Below, one piece after another: positions 63,023 through 64,000 of a stretch of DNA of 64,000 nt. Location: contig NZ_CP014227.1 of assembly GCF_001553545.1 (NCBI RefSeq), positions 907,001 through 971,000 of the forward strand, read 5' to 3'. A program made the translations under genes and the position numbers. Position 1 is the first letter of the stretch, and every line of letters starts with the position of its first letter. Origin of the DNA: Capnocytophaga haemolytica (GTDB lineage: Bacteria; Bacteroidota; Bacteroidia; Flavobacteriales; Flavobacteriaceae). Below the pieces are notes generated by a model, which worked only from the letters and a program-made list of their open reading frames with translations, was not told the origin of the DNA and ran no database searches.

Positions 63023-63904
63023 ATGAATAATTCAACAAAAAAAGCACTCATCACACTGGTGAGTTTCGTAGTTTACGTACTGCTTTCTAAGCTGTACTAT
63101 GTGCAGTTCTGGGAAGTACTTTCCGCCAATATAGGCGATAGCCACCTCTCCTCGTTTCTGGTAAGCCTACTGTTGGCATTGCCGATCGCAGTAGGAGCTT
63201 TGCTATTGGACAAAGCAGCCGATTTCCCTCGCAACATAGGCTTGCAAGGTAATATAAGGCAAGGCTTACGTGTAGGCTGGGTGGCGCTGTTCACCTTTAT
63301 GCTGCTGATAATTATCCTCTCACTAGCAAGCCGCTATGTGCTTATGATCTTTTTGGACTTTTTGAACATATTTACAAGCCCATCACTGCTGTTTTTCACC
63401 CTCTTGACACTCCTCCTTGATGCGATTATCGACCAAGGGTTTATCTTCAGAAACCTCTTTCAACACACCCGATTGGGCGTACTGCCCATAGTGCTTATCA
63501 TCGCTTTGGTGCCAGCAGTGATAGGATTTATCTTCTTCCTATCTCACCCCTCCTATTCAGGTACAACCCTCTGGCATACAGCAGCCTTTGTAGGCTATAT
63601 ATTTACCGATACCCTACTAATCGTCCTCCTTAACACCTTCTGGATCGCGTGGCTGTATGTGGAGTGGAAGATGAATATTTGGGTAGTCATCTTTGTGCAA
63701 ATGGTGGTAAACCTGCTCTATATGTGTTTTCACAACCTTTATATCAATGCACTCATTATTGCCTCAGTGGTTATCTATACCGTTATTTACAAACGCAAAC
63801 ACAAGCTGCCCTTTGAGGTCAATAAAGATAATCTTTGGGTGAAAAAGCACAAAGAAGAGGACGATAACAATACTCAAGAAGTGATCAGATGGAACAATGT
63901 ATAA
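63023..63904 (+). CDS. CPBP-like multi-pass membrane protein, degenerate motif
   Basis: A 293-aa integral membrane protein with about eight helices and a charged C-terminus. IIDQGFIFRNLFQHTRLGVLPIVLI aligns in layout with motif 1 of CPBP intramembrane proteases (normally EExxxR), but the EE pair reads DQ here. A following FFLSH and NLLYMCFHNLYIN resemble motifs 2 and 3. It may be a pseudo-protease or a related membrane protein. It sits between two ketosynthase-type genes and overlaps the following gene by 16 bp. Confidence 0.6.
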   Translation: MNNSTKKALITLVSFVVYVLLSKLYYVQFWEVLSANIGDSHLSSFLVSLLLALPIAVGALLLDKAADFPRNIGLQGNIRQGLRVGWVALFTFMLLIIILSLASRYVLMIFLDFLNIFTSPSLLFFTLLTLLLDAIIDQGFIFRNLFQHTRLGVLPIVLIIALVPAVIGFIFFLSHPSYSGTTLWHTAAFVGYIFTDTLLIVLLNTFWIAWLYVEWKMNIWVVIFVQMVVNLLYMCFHNLYINALIIASVVIYTVIYKRKHKLPFEVNKDNLWVKKHKEEDDNNTQEVIRWNNV

Positions 63905-64000
63905 TAGAAAAAGGGGCAATCACCTACAAAGGTGAAAAGCTATTCTCAGCGGAAGGCGGGGCGTCATTTGCCGATTTTGCTAAGCAGGCGTTACATTTCT
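63889..64000 (+). CDS. Partial gene, probable start of a pigment-locus ketosynthase
   Basis: A frame starting at 63889 (MEQCIIEKGAITYKGEKLF...) runs off the right edge; 37 codons are visible. The beginning (ITYKGEKLFSAEGGASFADF) is similar in style to the N-termini of flexirubin-cluster 3-oxoacyl-ACP synthases. Its overlap with the previous gene supports an operon. The identity is tentative because only the N-terminus is present. Confidence 0.5.
   Translation, partial: MEQCIIEKGAITYKGEKLFSAEGGASFADFAKQALHF

Overview
The window looks like chromosomal DNA of a Flavobacteriaceae member, most likely a Capnocytophaga-type bacterium (inference). The evidence is indirect but consistent. Promoters follow the Bacteroidetes pattern (TTTG, about 19-20 bases, then TAnnTTTG), and starts have A-rich leaders rather than Shine-Dalgarno sites. 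Several families are typical of this phylum: DUF6452/DUF6048, the type IX secretion 'plug' family (DUF5103), a ResB-CcsA fusion, a GH3/beta-lactamase fusion, a standalone HsdR_N protein beside holA, and flexirubin/aryl-polyene ketosynthases. No rRNA, CRISPR array, transposase or prophage was seen. There is one tRNA, tRNA-Leu(CAA).

Layout. 0-5 kb: deoC and exonuclease III, then on the minus strand an antitoxin/PIN-toxin pair, a PgpH-like c-di-AMP phosphodiesterase and a small outer-membrane barrel protein. 5-9.8 kb: a small TPR-like gene, a G-rich 11-bp minisatellite, an S24 repressor-like regulator, the DUF6452-DUF6048 pair, gcvT and a lipoprotein. 9.9-16.3 kb: an unusual two-gene operon encoding a 613-aa predicted outer-membrane barrel with an acidic Pro-rich tail and a 1498-aa secreted giant of unknown function. 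16.3-23.5 kb (minus): DUF2339 membrane protein, hemD, the HU - 29-aa basic ribosomal protein (bL38-like) - RNase E/G operon, aroA and a DoxX protein. 23.5-24.2 kb: a repeat-rich noncoding segment carrying a second copy of the G-rich 11-bp minisatellite. 24.2-27.7 kb: modABC and nhaD.

27.9-36.5 kb: ResB-CcsA fusion followed by a tightly overlapping lipid/pigment cluster (Cys-less ketosynthase, polysaccharide deacetylase, LolA-like, LolB-like lipoprotein, hot-dog dehydratase), then manA and a FabH-like KAS III. 36.5-44.9 kb: alpha/beta hydrolase, small GNAT, 2-hydroxyacid dehydrogenase, holA divergent from a HsdR_N-type nuclease and GT2, Maf, the T9SS plug protein and three unknown membrane or lipoprotein-like genes. 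45-56.3 kb: GH3/beta-lactamase fusion, lepA, an AddB-like nuclease, and tig-clpP-clpX. 56.4-60.9 kb (minus): tRNA-Leu, ftsW, murD, and a sigma-54 response regulator broken by a one-base deletion in a G7 tract. 60.9-61.7 kb: AT-rich noncoding DNA with clustered TGTTnATAA boxes. 61.7-64 kb: an intact ketosynthase, a CPBP-like membrane protein and the start of another gene. This looks like the edge of a second flexirubin/aryl-polyene-type locus that complements the one at 31-34 kb.

The most interesting items are the two GGGGT-N6 11-bp minisatellites that share an upstream TTTACATT-type tract, the 613/1498-aa envelope pair, the frameshifted sigma-54 regulator, the split ketosynthase loci, and the DnaA-box-like cluster near 61.5 kb.
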